A stretch of DNA of 64,000 bases from Microcoleus sp. EPA2. Lineage in GTDB: Bacteria; Cyanobacteriota; Cyanobacteriia; Cyanobacteriales; Microcoleaceae. The position numbers and the translations under genes were made by a program. The notes below the pieces were generated by a model, which worked only from the letters and a program-made list of their open reading frames with translations, was not told the DNA's origin and made no database searches. Every line of letters begins with the position of its first letter. Positions within the stretch are counted from its first letter, which is position 1. Below are positions 17,155 to 31,155 of the stretch, piece after piece. The DNA lies in NCBI GenBank assembly GCA_020882975.1, contig JAHRFD010000021.1, positions 46,095 to 110,094 on the forward strand, read 5' to 3'.

Positions 17155-18711
17155 AAAATAATCAAAGCAATTAAATCAAGTGGTCTTTTAGGGGCGATCG
17201 CCTCTTTGACTGTACTCCTATTCGGCGGTTGGAGTGGAACTGTCATCGGCTGGCTGATGGGTACGGCTGCGGGCTTTATAGCTGCTCGAGAACAGAAGGC
17301 TTATAACCCGAAAATGGGTGCGACCATCGGCAGTTTAGCGGGCTTGGGGTTGGGAGTTTGGCTATTAGTTGCTAGCGTGGTAGAAGGGGTCGTAGTTAGA
17401 CCTTTTTCTGGTCAATTTGCGGTGGATTTGCCGACTACTTTGCTTTATGGAATTTGCAGTTTGGCGATCGCCATTTTGACCGCTACATTAATGGGTGCGT
17501 TGCAGGGTTTACCAAAGGAACGCCAGCGGCAGGCTACTTTGGTGACATTAGCTTTTATTTTAATTCTGTTTCCGTTCATCGATCTTCAGGCGAAAACTGG
17601 CTGGATTGCTACTGTAGTACAGATTCAAATCTTTATTATGCTGGCGCTGGGTTTAAACATTACTGTGGGTTTTGCGGGTTTGTTGGATTTGGGATATGCG
17701 GCGTTTTTTGCGATCGGCGCTTACACGACGGCTTTGCTATCTTCTGGACAGGTAAATATTGCTTGGAATTTTTGGATAGTTTTGCCGATCGCCGCCGGTG
17801 TAGCTGGCATATCGGGGGTAATCCTGGGTATTCCCACCCTGCGACTCAAGGGCGACTATTTGGCAATTGTTACCCTGGGCTTTGGCGAAATTATCCCGGT
17901 TGTCTTTAGAAACTTAACCGCGATTCGGATCGATGAACCAGTCTCGAAGATTGTGGCTTCGTTGTTGGGGAAACCAGAGTTGGTGTTATGTCTCGTTGGG
18001 TGCGATCGACCTTTCAACCTCACCGGTGGCGAAGCAGGAATAAACCCGATCGGGCGTCCATCTCTCCCCATCATCGGCACTTTCAGCACCGGCAACTACT
18101 TTCCCTGGTACTACCTAATTTTACTATTAGTAGTCTTCTCATACTTTATGATTTCCCGACTCCGAGATTCCCGCCTAGGAAGGGCATGGAATGCCATGCG
18201 CGAAGATGAATTAGCGGCTAGTGCCATGGGCATTAACCTCGTCAAAACCAAACTTTCGGCTTTTGCAATGGGAGCGACATTTTCGGGGTTTGCAGGCGCA
18301 TTTTACGCAGCTTATATCAGCGCCATTTTTCCCAGCGTCTTCGATTTTTCCGTTTCGGTAATCATTCTGTGCATGGTAATTTTAGGAGGCTTGGGCAACA
18401 TGACTGGTGTGATTTTGGGCGGTATTATTATCATGTCAGCCGATCGCCTTTATCTACCCCAACTAGCCCAAGTCCTGAAAGGTTTTCTGAATACTTTTGT
18501 ACTACCCAGGATTGCAATCCCCCAGTTAGCAGACTTTTTGGCTACCAGTTTAGACCCGATTCAAATGCGTTTATTTCTGTTCGGTTTAACTCTAGTTGTC
18601 ATGATGATTGTCCGCCCAGAAGGGCTGATTCCCGATAAAATTCATCAAGCTGAACTGCATGATGATGCTGAAGCGAGTAATGAGTCTTTAGCCGATGCCC
18701 GAAGTCAATAG
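17146..18711 (+). CDS. livM: branched-chain amino-acid ABC transporter permease LivM
   Basis: The 521-residue inner-membrane permease is of the LivM/NatC type. An N-terminal extension of about 150 residues with several hydrophobic segments precedes the conserved core, which starts near VVQIQIFIMLALGLNITVGFAGLLDLGYAAFFAIGAY (in parts). Other motifs: TLRLKGDYLAIVTLGFGEI, SRLGRAWNAMREDELAASAMGIN (the EAA-like loop contacting the ATPase) and CMVILGGLGNMTGVILGG. The extension is longer than in E. coli LivM, as is common in cyanobacteria. The start codon lies within an STRR array. livH is over 1 kb upstream, with an inverted Uma2 gene between. Confidence 0.93.
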   Translation: MTNKIIKAIKSSGLLGAIASLTVLLFGGWSGTVIGWLMGTAAGFIAAREQKAYNPKMGATIGSLAGLGLGVWLLVASVVEGVVVRPFSGQFAVDLPTTLLYGICSLAIAILTATLMGALQGLPKERQRQATLVTLAFILILFPFIDLQAKTGWIATVVQIQIFIMLALGLNITVGFAGLLDLGYAAFFAIGAYTTALLSSGQVNIAWNFWIVLPIAAGVAGISGVILGIPTLRLKGDYLAIVTLGFGEIIPVVFRNLTAIRIDEPVSKIVASLLGKPELVLCLVGCDRPFNLTGGEAGINPIGRPSLPIIGTFSTGNYFPWYYLILLLVVFSYFMISRLRDSRLGRAWNAMREDELAASAMGINLVKTKLSAFAMGATFSGFAGAFYAAYISAIFPSVFDFSVSVIILCMVILGGLGNMTGVILGGIIIMSADRLYLPQLAQVLKGFLNTFVLPRIAIPQLADFLATSLDPIQMRLFLFGLTLVVMMIVRPEGLIPDKIHQAELHDDAEASNESLADARSQ

Positions 18712-18779
18712 TAATATCAATTCTGGTTAATTGCCGATCGCTATTCAACAAAACATCAGACAAGGGGGAAACATCAGCG

Positions 18780-19619
18780 ATGAGTAATAATTTAACTGGG
18801 ACTGCTTTTATTGTGGCAGAATTTAGAGCCGAAGAAAATGCAGAGACTACTCCTCTTTATACTGACCATGTAGTAAAAATCTGGCTCAATGAAGAAACCA
18901 GAAAAATTGCCAGCGAAATAGCTCAAAACTCTCCGGCTGCTAAAGAAATGATTAAATTGCGGACTAAATATTTTGATGATGTTTTGTCCAATCAAATTTT
19001 AGCAGGGTGCAAGCAAATCGTTATTTTAGGCTCTGGTTTGGATACTCGCGCTGCTAGAATCAATGGATCGGGAGTGATTTATTTTGAAATAGACGATCGC
19101 GCGACACTTGAATTAAAAGAATCCACACTCAAAGCTCATAAAATTACGGCCAATGTTCGCTACATTCCGGGTGATTACGTCCACGATGGTTTAATAACTT
19201 TGCTAAGACAGAGTGATTTTGATTTTGAGCAACCTACATATTTTTTGTGGGAAGGTAACACTACCTTAATTGCCAAAAAAAATGTCATCTTTGTATTAGA
19301 AACAATTCGCGATAATGTTAAGGATTTTAAATTGTCCTTTGATTATATGTCGGAAAAAGTGATTGCGAGAACCACGGGCTACCAAGATATCAATGATTAC
19401 ATAGATAAATACGAAAGTATGTACACACCGTGGATTACTGGGTTTGAAAATATTGAGACTTTGGCTGACGAACTAAGTCTCAATATTATTGATAACTTCT
19501 CAACTGCCGAGTTGCACCAACAATATCGCCCTCAAGGTTCGTTAGCATCTAATCTTTTCAATTTCTACTTTGTTTGTACCTTAGAAAATGCAGTAGGCTG
19601 TGTCAGTCCTGAGATTTGA
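18780..19619 (+). CDS. class I SAM-dependent methyltransferase (LCMT/TcmP-like, COG3315)
   Basis: The 279-residue protein resembles leucine carboxyl methyltransferase-like enzymes often annotated as polyketide O-methyltransferases. The SAM-binding motif I reads IVILGSGLDTRAARI near residues 78-92, followed by the acidic strand VIYFEIDDRATLELKE and the family motif FLWEGNTTLI. The target molecule is unknown; members act on small carboxylates or hydroxyls. It lies between livM and livG in the same direction with a short spacer, together with the next two genes, and so forms part of the interruption of the transporter. AGCGATG alone precedes the start; a purine-rich GGGGGAAA stands 18 bases up. 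Confidence 0.8.
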   Translation: MSNNLTGTAFIVAEFRAEENAETTPLYTDHVVKIWLNEETRKIASEIAQNSPAAKEMIKLRTKYFDDVLSNQILAGCKQIVILGSGLDTRAARINGSGVIYFEIDDRATLELKESTLKAHKITANVRYIPGDYVHDGLITLLRQSDFDFEQPTYFLWEGNTTLIAKKNVIFVLETIRDNVKDFKLSFDYMSEKVIARTTGYQDINDYIDKYESMYTPWITGFENIETLADELSLNIIDNFSTAELHQQYRPQGSLASNLFNFYFVCTLENAVGCVSPEI

Positions 19620-19824
19620 CTCAACTCAAACAATATTCTGCTGACGCACCTTAGCAGAGTAAAGGCGATCGCACTTTGCTGCGCCCTAACGCCTGCAAAA
19701 GTATTTGCCAATGTGTCTCAGGCAGGCTAAAATAGGAATTAACAAGCTTGACCGTCACGTCAGCAGGATTAGCCATCCTCTATATCGTAGGGTCAAGGTG
19801 GCATCGCTCCAATTATTTAAAGCT

Positions 19825-20613
19825 ATGACTTTAGCGACAAAACAAATCATTGACCAAAGCAATGACACCGAAGAAATTAAGGGAGTTGGAGAACAATTTG
19901 CAGCGATACAACAATCCTTAGAAAAAGCATTCCAATCTCAAGATGCTCTGGCACCAGAGGAGGCTCTTACAGATTGGCTGTCAATCTATAACCTTTATCT
20001 CTATATTGAAATTGAATCAGAAACCAATCGTGTACAGAGATTTAAAAGCTTAGAAGAACTTGAACTTAGAGTCGAAGCATTTAAGACAAAGTACAAAGAC
20101 TTGGCCCCGAAGGAAGCTGTTGATGGCATAGAAAAGGTGCAACTTTGGGCTAAAATATCTAGAAAAATGATATCTTCCAAAGTTTATACGCTTGCTGCAT
20201 CTGTTGAAGACAACGAAGTAAAACAACTAGGATTATTTTACACAGGACTCATCGATTTATTAGAGATTGCAGAAAATTATCTCAGCTTCTTTACGCAAAG
20301 AGGTCGCGAATTAGTCAAAGCTCTAGCTCAGACAGTAATCAGCTATCAAACATTTGAAGATTATGCAAAGAAAAGACCAGCAGATGAAATCACCAGCGGA
20401 GCCATAAGCATAAGAAATGCAGCCAAAGCAATTTTATGGGAAATCGAGCGGTCCGATCGCAAAATTTTCTCGTATAAATCACTCTATGAAGAAGCCAACC
20501 ATGCACTAAAAACAGATGAGAAAGAAGAACTTCTTAAAACTCTGCGTTGCTGGCGTGAAGAGGACATCAACGAGCTTGAAAAGCTATCGGAAAACAAGCA
20601 ACCTAACTCATGA
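19825..20613 (+). CDS. helical protein of unknown function, partner of the PIN-domain gene
   Basis: I do not recognise this protein. From the ATG at 19825 it has 262 residues beginning MTLATKQIIDQSNDTEE; an open frame continues upstream to 19705, but that extra stretch is not protein-like. It is strongly helical and charged with no signal peptide, membrane segment, zinc ligand or DNA-binding motif that I can see. Helices recur, for example KSLEELELRVEAFKTKYKDL and LGLFYTGLIDLLEIAENYLS. The last codon overlaps the start of the PIN gene by ATGA (20610-20613), implying translational coupling. The natural guess is an inhibitor or specificity partner of the PIN nuclease, but at this size it is unlike VapB antitoxins of about 75 residues. 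Confidence 0.65.
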   Translation: MTLATKQIIDQSNDTEEIKGVGEQFAAIQQSLEKAFQSQDALAPEEALTDWLSIYNLYLYIEIESETNRVQRFKSLEELELRVEAFKTKYKDLAPKEAVDGIEKVQLWAKISRKMISSKVYTLAASVEDNEVKQLGLFYTGLIDLLEIAENYLSFFTQRGRELVKALAQTVISYQTFEDYAKKRPADEITSGAISIRNAAKAILWEIERSDRKIFSYKSLYEEANHALKTDEKEELLKTLRCWREEDINELEKLSENKQPNS

Positions 20614-21170
20614 CTAAGTTGATTTTTTTAGATACGGGTGTCGTCGGAAAACTCATACATCCCCTTGTCGATCAAAGCAAAACTAGGTTGGCTCAAAACA
20701 CTCAAAGCGAAGTTAAAGAATCGATTCGAGAAGCAATTGAATGCAATGAATGGTTAGAGACGCTAATAAATAAAGAATATTCTATAGCTATATCCGAAAT
20801 CGTAAACTATGAAGCAAGGCGCGAGCATATCAGACGAATCCGCGATCGCAAATCTCAACCTGAAGAGAAACAAAAAGCTCTTAAAGCTATTCAAAGGCTA
20901 GATGCACTAATCACAAAAAAAGGAGTTGCATATTTTCCAGTTACTTGCGAAGAAGGCAACGTCATGCAAGAAGCGGCTGAGCTATGGGCTTTTGCACGCA
21001 ATAATTCTTATTTTGCCTACGATGCAGACTTAATCATAGCTGCTCAAGCCGTCATTATTAAGAGAATAGGAATAGATGTAATTATTGCCACAACTGATAC
21101 CGAAGACTTTAACCGATTGCTGAAACAGCACCAGATTGAAGCTAGGCGCTGGAGAGATATTAAACCTTAG
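20610..21170 (+). CDS. PIN-domain protein, putative ribonuclease toxin
   Basis: The 186-residue protein has the marks of the PIN fold: Asp8 in the first strand (KLIFLDTGVVGKL), Glu63 or Glu68 in AISEIVNYEARRE, Asp138 and Asp140 in YDADLIIAAQA, and Asp163 with Asp166 in IIATTDTEDFNRL. These acidic residues coordinate the metal for RNA cleavage in VapC-type toxins. It is longer than typical VapC (about 130-140) because of a charged helical insert around 70-105. The start overlaps the stop of the upstream helical protein by four bases. It sits between livM and livG. A toxin-antitoxin role is inferred, not shown; a tRNA- or mRNA-processing role is an alternative. Confidence 0.75.
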   Translation: MTKLIFLDTGVVGKLIHPLVDQSKTRLAQNTQSEVKESIREAIECNEWLETLINKEYSIAISEIVNYEARREHIRRIRDRKSQPEEKQKALKAIQRLDALITKKGVAYFPVTCEEGNVMQEAAELWAFARNNSYFAYDADLIIAAQAVIIKRIGIDVIIATTDTEDFNRLLKQHQIEARRWRDIKP

Positions 21171-21261
21171 CTGAACAGTCATTTAATTTTCCACCTTTTT
21201 GTCCTGAAACTCAAAAAGCAAATCTCTAACAACCAAACTAAAATCAGGAAATAGAACCAAA

Positions 21262-22041
21262 ATGTCATTATTAGAAGCACAGCAACTTACCATGCGATTC
21301 GGTGGCTTGACTGCCGTAAATCAGGTCAGCTTAACTTTAGAAAAAGGGTCGATCGCCAGTTTGATCGGCCCCAACGGTGCAGGTAAAACCACATTTTTTA
21401 ATATGCTGACGGGCATTTATAAACCAAGTGCCGGTCAGTTGGTACTGGAAAATAAAAATATTACAGGCTTACCGCCCGATCGCCTGACAACTTTTGGCAT
21501 TGCTAGAACCTTTCAAAATATCCGTTTGTTTAACAACATGACTGTTTTGGATAATGTGCTAGTAGGTAGACACTGCCGCTTAAAAACAGGTTTATTGGGT
21601 GCAATTCTCCGCCCTCCCACTGTGACTTTGGAGGAACGGGAAGCTAAGAAAAAAGCCTTGACGATGCTGGAATTTGTCGGCTTAGGTGCTGCGAAAGCCC
21701 CGGAGTTGGCAAAAAACCTTTCCTACGGCGACCAGCGTAGATTGGAAATTGCTAGGGCTTTGGCATCAGACCCGAAAGTTTTGCTTTTAGATGAACCGAC
21801 TGCGGGGATGAATCCGAACGAAACAGCCGATTTAACTCGCTTTATTTACCGGATTCGGGATGAGTTGGATTTGAGTATTTTGCTAATTGAACATGATATG
21901 AAAGTGGTGATGGGAATTAGCGATCGCGTCAGTGTTATGGAATATGGCACTAAAATTGCAGAGGGAACTCCGGCAGAAGTTCGCGCTAATCCTCGCGTGA
22001 TTGAGGCATATTTAGGAAAAGAAGAAGATGCTAACGGGTAA
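21262..22041 (+). CDS. livG: branched-chain amino-acid ABC transporter ATP-binding protein LivG
   Basis: The 259-residue ATPase powers uptake through LivH/LivM as one of two nucleotide-binding subunits. Walker A is GPNGAGKTT (residues 36-44), the family element TFGIARTFQNIRLFNNMTVLDN follows, the signature is LSYGDQRRLEIARAL and Walker B VLLLDEPTAGMNP; the switch His is in LLIEHDMKVVMG. The phrase ARTFQNIRLF is diagnostic of the LivG branch. Its equivalent in cyanobacterial nomenclature is NatA. It follows the PIN gene after 91 bases and is followed by an inverted gene before livF, so it may no longer be co-transcribed with the rest. Confidence 0.95.
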   Translation: MSLLEAQQLTMRFGGLTAVNQVSLTLEKGSIASLIGPNGAGKTTFFNMLTGIYKPSAGQLVLENKNITGLPPDRLTTFGIARTFQNIRLFNNMTVLDNVLVGRHCRLKTGLLGAILRPPTVTLEEREAKKKALTMLEFVGLGAAKAPELAKNLSYGDQRRLEIARALASDPKVLLLDEPTAGMNPNETADLTRFIYRIRDELDLSILLIEHDMKVVMGISDRVSVMEYGTKIAEGTPAEVRANPRVIEAYLGKEEDANG

Positions 22042-22165
22042 TAGTTCGACGAGTTGAATTGCCAAAATAATTAGGACGGGTTCGCCTGCCCATCCTAAAA
22101 TCTTATTACCACAAATTTTGCAATGTTCTCTGCGGACTTTACAGACTTATGTTGTGGGATTTTTG

Positions 22166-23029
22166 CTAAACTTTTGAGGGGATTTCAGATAATTTATTCT
22201 TGAGTTTTAGCGCCCTGACCAAGAATCCGAAAAACAGTGCCGTACCTAATATTGTACTAGGTTCTGGAACTGCTTCTGCTGGTGCTTCTGCTTGTACTTC
22301 TGCAAAATTGTTCTGAATTTCTACTAATCTTAAGCTAGTCGCGCTGTCGAAGGTCCGTGAATACCTCCACAAAGAAGTAAACAGGACGCCTTCTATAGTG
22401 TTTCCTGGTGCGTAAGGTGGTCTTAAAGTTAATTTAATTGCACCGAAATCGAAGTTGTCGCTGCTTCTGTACAGGTTCCGAGTAAAGCCCTGAGAAGAGT
22501 TTAAATCACCAGACATCTGAAAAGAATCTAATAAAATGTTGGTAACAGTGTCAATCAACCCTAAAAATATACTTCCCCTGGCAATAGCGCGTTCAGATTG
22601 GCGGTTGTCAACTGATGCAAAAAGATTTAAATCTGTGATAGCACCGAAGGAAAAAGTTTCTTTGGCATTAATGTAGAAGTCGCCGATAACTGTTGCTTGA
22701 CTTTGGGCTGAACCTGTATAGTTGCTGCCGGTGCCTGTGACTTCACTGTTGGAGAGGTTTGTAGCCAGCAATTGCTGACAGTTAGATATAAAAGCTGGAT
22801 CGGCGCTGGCTTGGTTAATCACAACACCGTTGTTAGCTATCCTCGAAGTGTTAGTGTCAGTAGATGTATCTGTCTCTGTCGGTCTGTGACTGAAGTTCTT
22901 AATGCTTATTTGTGCGGTAGAACCTGCTCTTGTAGCAGCACTGCTGGGCGCGATACCTACAGTCAAGCTGCTGACTAAAGGCGTTGCTAATAAAAATGCG
23001 ATCGCTCCAGTGCTGTGATTTAATTTCAT
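22166..23029 (-). CDS. PEP-CTERM sorted exported protein
   Basis: The 287-residue protein begins with a signal peptide (MKLNHSTGAIAFLLATPLVS, cleaved near SSAA) and ends with a PEP-CTERM sorting tail: VPEPSTILGTALFFGFLV followed by a basic RALKLKNKL cluster. PEP-CTERM proteins are processed by exosortase, which is encoded elsewhere, and reach the cell surface or matrix in polysaccharide-producing bacteria. The middle is beta-rich and low in cysteine, with several Asn/Ser-rich turns; no catalytic motif is recognised. It lies inverted between livG and livF. The 313-base spacer to livF holds no other gene that I see. Confidence 0.85.
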   Translation of the reverse strand: MKLNHSTGAIAFLLATPLVSSLTVGIAPSSAATRAGSTAQISIKNFSHRPTETDTSTDTNTSRIANNGVVINQASADPAFISNCQQLLATNLSNSEVTGTGSNYTGSAQSQATVIGDFYINAKETFSFGAITDLNLFASVDNRQSERAIARGSIFLGLIDTVTNILLDSFQMSGDLNSSQGFTRNLYRSSDNFDFGAIKLTLRPPYAPGNTIEGVLFTSLWRYSRTFDSATSLRLVEIQNNFAEVQAEAPAEAVPEPSTILGTALFFGFLVRALKLKNKLSEIPSKV

Positions 23030-23342
23030 GGCGGATATCCTAAAATTTGTACTTTTTTTAGTGCTGTGATTCTTTTGTTTTGTACTGGTTGGTTGTACTT
23101 ACGTATTAATATTATGTCTTGAATGAGATATTTTTGTAAAGCTACCGTCAAGAAATCATTTGTTTTATTAAAAGTTCTGTAAAGCAGGTGGCTACAACTT
23201 ATCAAAATACCTGGATTCAAAGCTATTGCTGGGTGTTGATTTAAGTAAAAATACTGTCTACTATAAAAAAGGTTAATTGTAAATTAATGCAATAAAAATT
23301 TATAATTAGTCTGGATAATATAACAAAGGAGAAAGAGTAATT

Positions 23343-24050
23343 ATGTTGGAAATCAAAGACATTCACACCTACTACGGAAATATTCACGCCCTCAAAGGAG
23401 TATCGCTAACAGTCTCTCAGGGAGAAGTTGTGACATTAATCGGTAGCAATGGGGCTGGGAAAACTACAACTCTCCGCACGATTCAAGGGCTGTTGCGCCC
23501 ACGCCAAGGTACTGTGTTATTTGAAGGGAAGCCTTTGGAATCGCTGTCTACAGAAGCAATTGTCCGTTTGGGCATTTCTCAAAGTCCAGAAGGACGGCTA
23601 ATTTTCCCGCGCATGACAGTACAAGAAAACCTAGAAATGGGTGCTTATCTCCGTAATGATACTCTCGGTATTAAATCAGACATGGAAAAAGCATTAAATT
23701 TATTTCCCCGTTTGCGAGAAAGAATTAGTCAAAAAGGCGGTACTCTTAGCGGTGGTGAACAGCAAATGTTGGCGATCGGTCGCGCTTTGATGTCCCGCCC
23801 CCGTCTGTTATTATTGGATGAGCCGAGTATGGGACTCGCACCGATGTTAGTTAGTCAAATTTTTGCGATCGTCCGCGATATTAATGCTCAAGGTACAACT
23901 ATTTTACTCGTAGAACAAAATGCCCGTATGGCTTTAAGTGTAGCTCATCGCGGTTATGTTATCCAAACAGGTCAAGTTGTAGTCGCCGGTACTGCTAGCG
24001 ATTTGCAGTCCAATGAAACTGTCCGCAAAGCATATTTAGGTGAAAGTTAA
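23343..24050 (+). CDS. livF: branched-chain amino-acid ABC transporter ATP-binding protein LivF
   Basis: The 235-residue ATPase is the second nucleotide-binding subunit of the Liv/Nat importer. It begins MLEIKDIHTYYGNIHALKGV, with Walker A GSNGAGKTTTLR (about 34-45), the LivF-type element GISQSPEGRLIFPRMTVQEN, signature LSGGEQQMLAIGRAL, Walker B LLLLDEPSMGLAP and switch His replaced by Gln in LVEQNARMAL as usual for LivF. AGGAG lies 12 bases before the ATG. It is divergent from the PEP-CTERM gene and so needs its own promoter, which is consistent with its separation from the rest of the cluster. Confidence 0.95.
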   Translation: MLEIKDIHTYYGNIHALKGVSLTVSQGEVVTLIGSNGAGKTTTLRTIQGLLRPRQGTVLFEGKPLESLSTEAIVRLGISQSPEGRLIFPRMTVQENLEMGAYLRNDTLGIKSDMEKALNLFPRLRERISQKGGTLSGGEQQMLAIGRALMSRPRLLLLDEPSMGLAPMLVSQIFAIVRDINAQGTTILLVEQNARMALSVAHRGYVIQTGQVVVAGTASDLQSNETVRKAYLGES

Positions 24051-24073
24051 ATAGTGATATTTGTGATTGGTTC

Positions 24074-24110
24074 TTTGTGATTGGTTCTTTAACAAATAAC
24101 CAATCACAAA
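24074..24110. terminator. hairpin between convergent livF and hybrid kinase genes
   Basis: TTTGTGATTGGTT (24074-24086) and AACCAATCACAAA (24098-24110) form a perfect 13-bp stem with an 11-base loop. A direct copy of the left arm precedes it at 24060-24072. It lies between the stop codons of two convergent genes and can serve both. Confidence 0.55.
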
Positions 24111-24117
24111 TAACCAA

Positions 24118-29604
<5,487 letters not shown>

Positions 29605-30296
29605 CAGGGGGCATAGGAGTGATATTGGTTAGAAAACCGCGACATCGTAAAGGTTCAGATATTTGGCCGTCGCCAATAGATGCTGACGGCTCTGGTAGTC
29701 GGGGTAATTGTCAGGATTTTGGCATCATAAACTTATGCAGTAACACTAGACCCAAAATCTCCGATTTTTTTGATTATAAGCCACACTACCAATTGTCTTA
29801 ACTTTAATCTTCCTTTTGACTCTATCAAAGATTATACTAGAGGACTGTGCTTTACTGGTTAACTCTCTCACCTTTTTCTGGACTATACCGTAATTGCTCT
29901 CACCTAGGGAAGGGAACTCCCTAGAGTTCTGTGGGAGGTCTGACACCTCAACACTCAGAATTTACCAGACCTGGTTTGGCGATCGCCACCGGACTGATTT
30001 AAGTATTTGTACCTTAAAATAATAAGCATCACTAAGTAGCATAGAGCCAAGTAATAACAGAAGTAATATTACTATTTTAAACCCCCAGTATCTCAGGCTT
30101 TATTATAGTAATTTAGTTCATATATCTGCGAATTTGATTCGCAGATGAATCTAGTTAAACAAGCTTAAGAAAAGGTTATTTAGGCAATTTACACTAAAAT
30201 TTATGACCCAATCCCCATAGCTATAAAGCCGAGCGCGATTGCAGCAAAATTAAGGTACGCTATCCTGTAATTGTACCTATCTACACCATTGATACC
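29605..30296. other. long spacer upstream of the hybrid kinase, one hairpin
   Basis: This 692-base spacer separates two divergent genes. A 7-bp hairpin, CTAGGGA (29904-29910) with TCCCTAG (29918-29924), is the clearest structure; a C/T-rich stretch flanks it. A minus-strand frame at 29746-29946 starts with GTG immediately after GAGG, without proper spacing, and does not look like a protein. Promoters for both genes must lie here but none is clear. Confidence 0.4.
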
Positions 30297-30791
30297 ATGT
30301 CTGTCGATCGCCTGCAAAAAATTGTTGATAGCTTGAGAGTTCGTCTCAAGCGCGATGTATTAGTTGAAAAATCCCTATACGAAATTCGAGAAGTCTTACA
30401 AAGCGATCGCGCCGTACTCTACTATTTTTACAGACAGTGGCATGGTCAAGTTACCTGCGAGATGTTAAGTGCGATCGAACTGTCAATTTTAGGTTCCACC
30501 GGGCCTGACGAATGTTTTAACGGCGAATATGCTGCTTTGTACCAAGGGGGTAGAGTCAGAGCAATTACAGATATTGAACTAGAACCAATTCACGAATGTC
30601 ACCGAGATTTTCTGCGTAGTATGAAGGTGCGCGCTAATTTAGCAGTGCCAATTTTAACGGCGAAGGGGCTTTGGGGACTGTTAATTGCTCATCAGTGCAG
30701 CGGGCCACGCACTTGGTCGCGATCGGATATTGAATTCATGCAGACACAAGCACAAAATATAGCCCTGTCTCCCACAATTCAAAATAGTTAA
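30297..30791 (+). CDS. single-domain GAF protein with DXCF and CH motifs (cyanobacteriochrome-like)
   Basis: The 164-residue protein is essentially one GAF domain. It carries GPDECFNGEYAALY with the DXCF motif (Asp71-Glu-Cys73-Phe) and PIHECHRDFLRSMKVRANLAVPIL with the canonical Cys101-His102 pair, followed by LWGLLIAHQCSG. In cyanobacteriochromes the second-type Cys holds the bilin and the DXCF Cys makes a second thioether that shifts absorption to blue. Both are present here, which suggests a light-sensing GAF without output domain. Related non-bilin GAF domains can share parts of these motifs, so pigment binding is inferred. It is divergent from the large hybrid kinase, a possible partner. 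Confidence 0.8.
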   Translation: MSVDRLQKIVDSLRVRLKRDVLVEKSLYEIREVLQSDRAVLYYFYRQWHGQVTCEMLSAIELSILGSTGPDECFNGEYAALYQGGRVRAITDIELEPIHECHRDFLRSMKVRANLAVPILTAKGLWGLLIAHQCSGPRTWSRSDIEFMQTQAQNIALSPTIQNS

Positions 30792-30961
30792 ACATCACAT
30801 CCATCACCGCCTAATTCTTCAATCTGCATGGGCTGCTGAATCGCGATCCGCTGTTTGATAGCGAGCACAAGTTTAGATTATGTTTGGGTGATGATAGTTG
30901 AGCGATCGCCCATACACAAAAGATGCGCGATCGCCTCATTGCCACCATTGCCAAATCTCAA

Positions 30962-31141
30962 CTAGAGTAACCAGTAGTTGGAGTACATCGGATTCCATGA
31001 ATCGCCTACCAATATCTTGAGAACCATGGAAAAACCATCATCCTCTTTCCACATTCCAGCATCGTACTGAGGGTTAAAGTTGAATGTTCTGGGATAGACA
31101 GATGGAATGAAACTAATATATTGACTGACTCCAATATACTC
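30962..31141 (-). pseudogene. possible decayed coding fragment
   Basis: On the minus strand a protein-like frame of 59 codons reads EYIGVSQYISFIPSVYPRTF and later FNPQYDAGMWKEDDGF, GDSWNPMYSNYWLL, then stop. It has no start codon, and in-frame stops stand directly upstream. The aromatic-rich, coherent composition suggests the tail of a lost gene. I do not recognise the family. It fills most of the 364-base spacer, the rest of which holds only HIP1 sites. Confidence 0.3.
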
Positions 31142-31155
31142 CTATATTTGCGTTT

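Noticed and set aside
13323..24050. Urea transporter (urtABCDE) reading of the ABC genes
   Set aside because: The binding protein has LivJ/NatB motifs and lipoprotein-like start, not the UrtA pattern, and no urease genes are near.
29746..29946. 66-codon minus-strand frame starting MSDLPQNSREFPSLGES
   Set aside because: GTG start with GAGG immediately adjacent, no family resemblance, and it crosses a hairpin; kept only as spacer content.
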